Positions 63,817 through 64,000 of a stretch of DNA of 64,000 nt are shown piece after piece. This DNA comes from Bacteroidaceae bacterium. GTDB taxonomy: Bacteria > Bacteroidota > Bacteroidia > Bacteroidales > Bacteroidaceae. The translations under genes were made by a program, and so were the position numbers. The notes beneath the pieces were generated by a model. It was not told the origin of the DNA, did no database searches, and saw only the letters and a list, made by a program, of their open reading frames with translations. The stretch lies in assembly GCA_024401115.1 (NCBI GenBank), contig JAKSLP010000002.1:86478-150477 (forward strand), read 5' to 3'. Numbering within the stretch: the stretch's first letter is position 1; each line of letters starts with the position of its first letter.

Positions 63817-64000
63817 ATGGTTTATTCACACGAAGTACAAAACATGTGTTGTGTTGCCAAGGGTCCTAACCACGGACCTGCTCCAATCCCTGAAGAGGGT
63901 AAGTGGATTCAGGCAAAGGAAATCAAGGACATCTCAGGTCTGACTCACGGTATCGGTTGGTGTGCTCCTCAGCAGGGTGCATGTAAGCTGACCTTGAACG
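63817..64000 (+). CDS. Probable iron-sulfur cluster scaffold-like protein (3' end outside window)
   Basis: Only 61 codons are visible, from ATG 63817. The sequence MVYSHEVQNMCCVAKGPNHG then PAPIPEEGKWIQAKEIKDIS and GLTHGIGWCAPQQGACKLTL is rich in Cys and Gly. From memory it matches the N-terminus of a conserved Bacteroidales protein annotated as an IscU/NifU-like Fe-S assembly scaffold that usually sits beside a 'GGGtGRT' protein gene. Cys11, Cys12, Cys49 and Cys56 are candidate metal ligands. Not verified by search. TATTTTTG -7 box at 63756-63763. Confidence 0.6.
   Translation, partial: MVYSHEVQNMCCVAKGPNHGPAPIPEEGKWIQAKEIKDISGLTHGIGWCAPQQGACKLTLN

Noticed and set aside
63669..63869. 66-codon plus-strand frame overlapping the start of the Fe-S scaffold-like gene
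   Set aside because: It runs in another frame through the promoter and overlaps the better-supported ATG 63817 frame.
1..64000. CRISPR arrays, insertion sequences, prophage genes, attachment sites
   Set aside because: No regularly spaced repeats, transposase, integrase or phage structural genes were found on either strand.

Overview
The window looks like a chromosomal segment of a Bacteroidales bacterium (Bacteroides/Prevotella-like; genus not resolved). The reasons are promoters of the Bacteroidetes form TTTG - 19 to 21 nt - TAnnTTTG in front of many genes, almost no Shine-Dalgarno sequences, many lipoproteins with a lipobox Cys, a FeoA-FeoB fusion, a BACON-domain clostripain, a fimbrillin-like lipoprotein and a TonB-dependent receptor. 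It is ordinary housekeeping chromosome: I see no prophage, insertion sequence, CRISPR array, rRNA or integration site. One tRNA gene (Glu, CUC) is present.

Layout. 1-6510: carbamoyl-phosphate synthase, with one small subunit (carA) between two different large-subunit genes; the first large subunit runs off the left edge. 6640-9503: acyltransferase, alanine/sodium symporter and a small membrane protein. 9587-11758: tRNA-Glu and glutamine-dependent NAD synthetase. 11793-16352: his operon hisG-hisD-hisC-hisB on the minus strand, preceded by a complete ribosome-type attenuator (leader peptide with five consecutive His codons, alternative helices, terminator). 16469-24515: TlpA-like lipoprotein, chorismate mutase plus LytTR regulator, purine permease plus xpt, carbonic anhydrase lipoprotein, phosphoesterase lipoprotein, and a frameshifted SGNH hydrolase. 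24518-34358: Ca-type P-ATPase, S9 peptidase, tilS, grpE-dnaJ, folC. 34444-40626: galM, sugar transporter, galK, then transketolase and rpiB. 40664-46907: BACON-clostripain lipoprotein with a Lys-rich secreted partner, HtrA protease, MaoC hydratase, fimbrillin-like lipoprotein. 46925-52345: YiiX-like hydrolase plus TonB receptor, divergent from feoAB. 52397-57971: M1 aminopeptidase gene broken by two in-frame stops, trpS, thioredoxin lipoprotein plus Crp/Fnr regulator, uridine kinase. 57978-64000: MltF-like transglycosylase, short-form metH, smpB, a lipoprotein, a DUF4375 protein, and the start of a probable Fe-S scaffold gene.

The strongest non-routine observation is the his leader, where the peptide, the competing helices and the terminator can all be read directly from the sequence. 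Other points to check are the two damaged genes (SGNH hydrolase, M1 peptidase), the carB-carA-carB arrangement with a terminator inside it, the TonB-receptor-style leader on the YiiX-like protein, and the 41-nt tail-to-tail overlap of metH with the transglycosylase gene.
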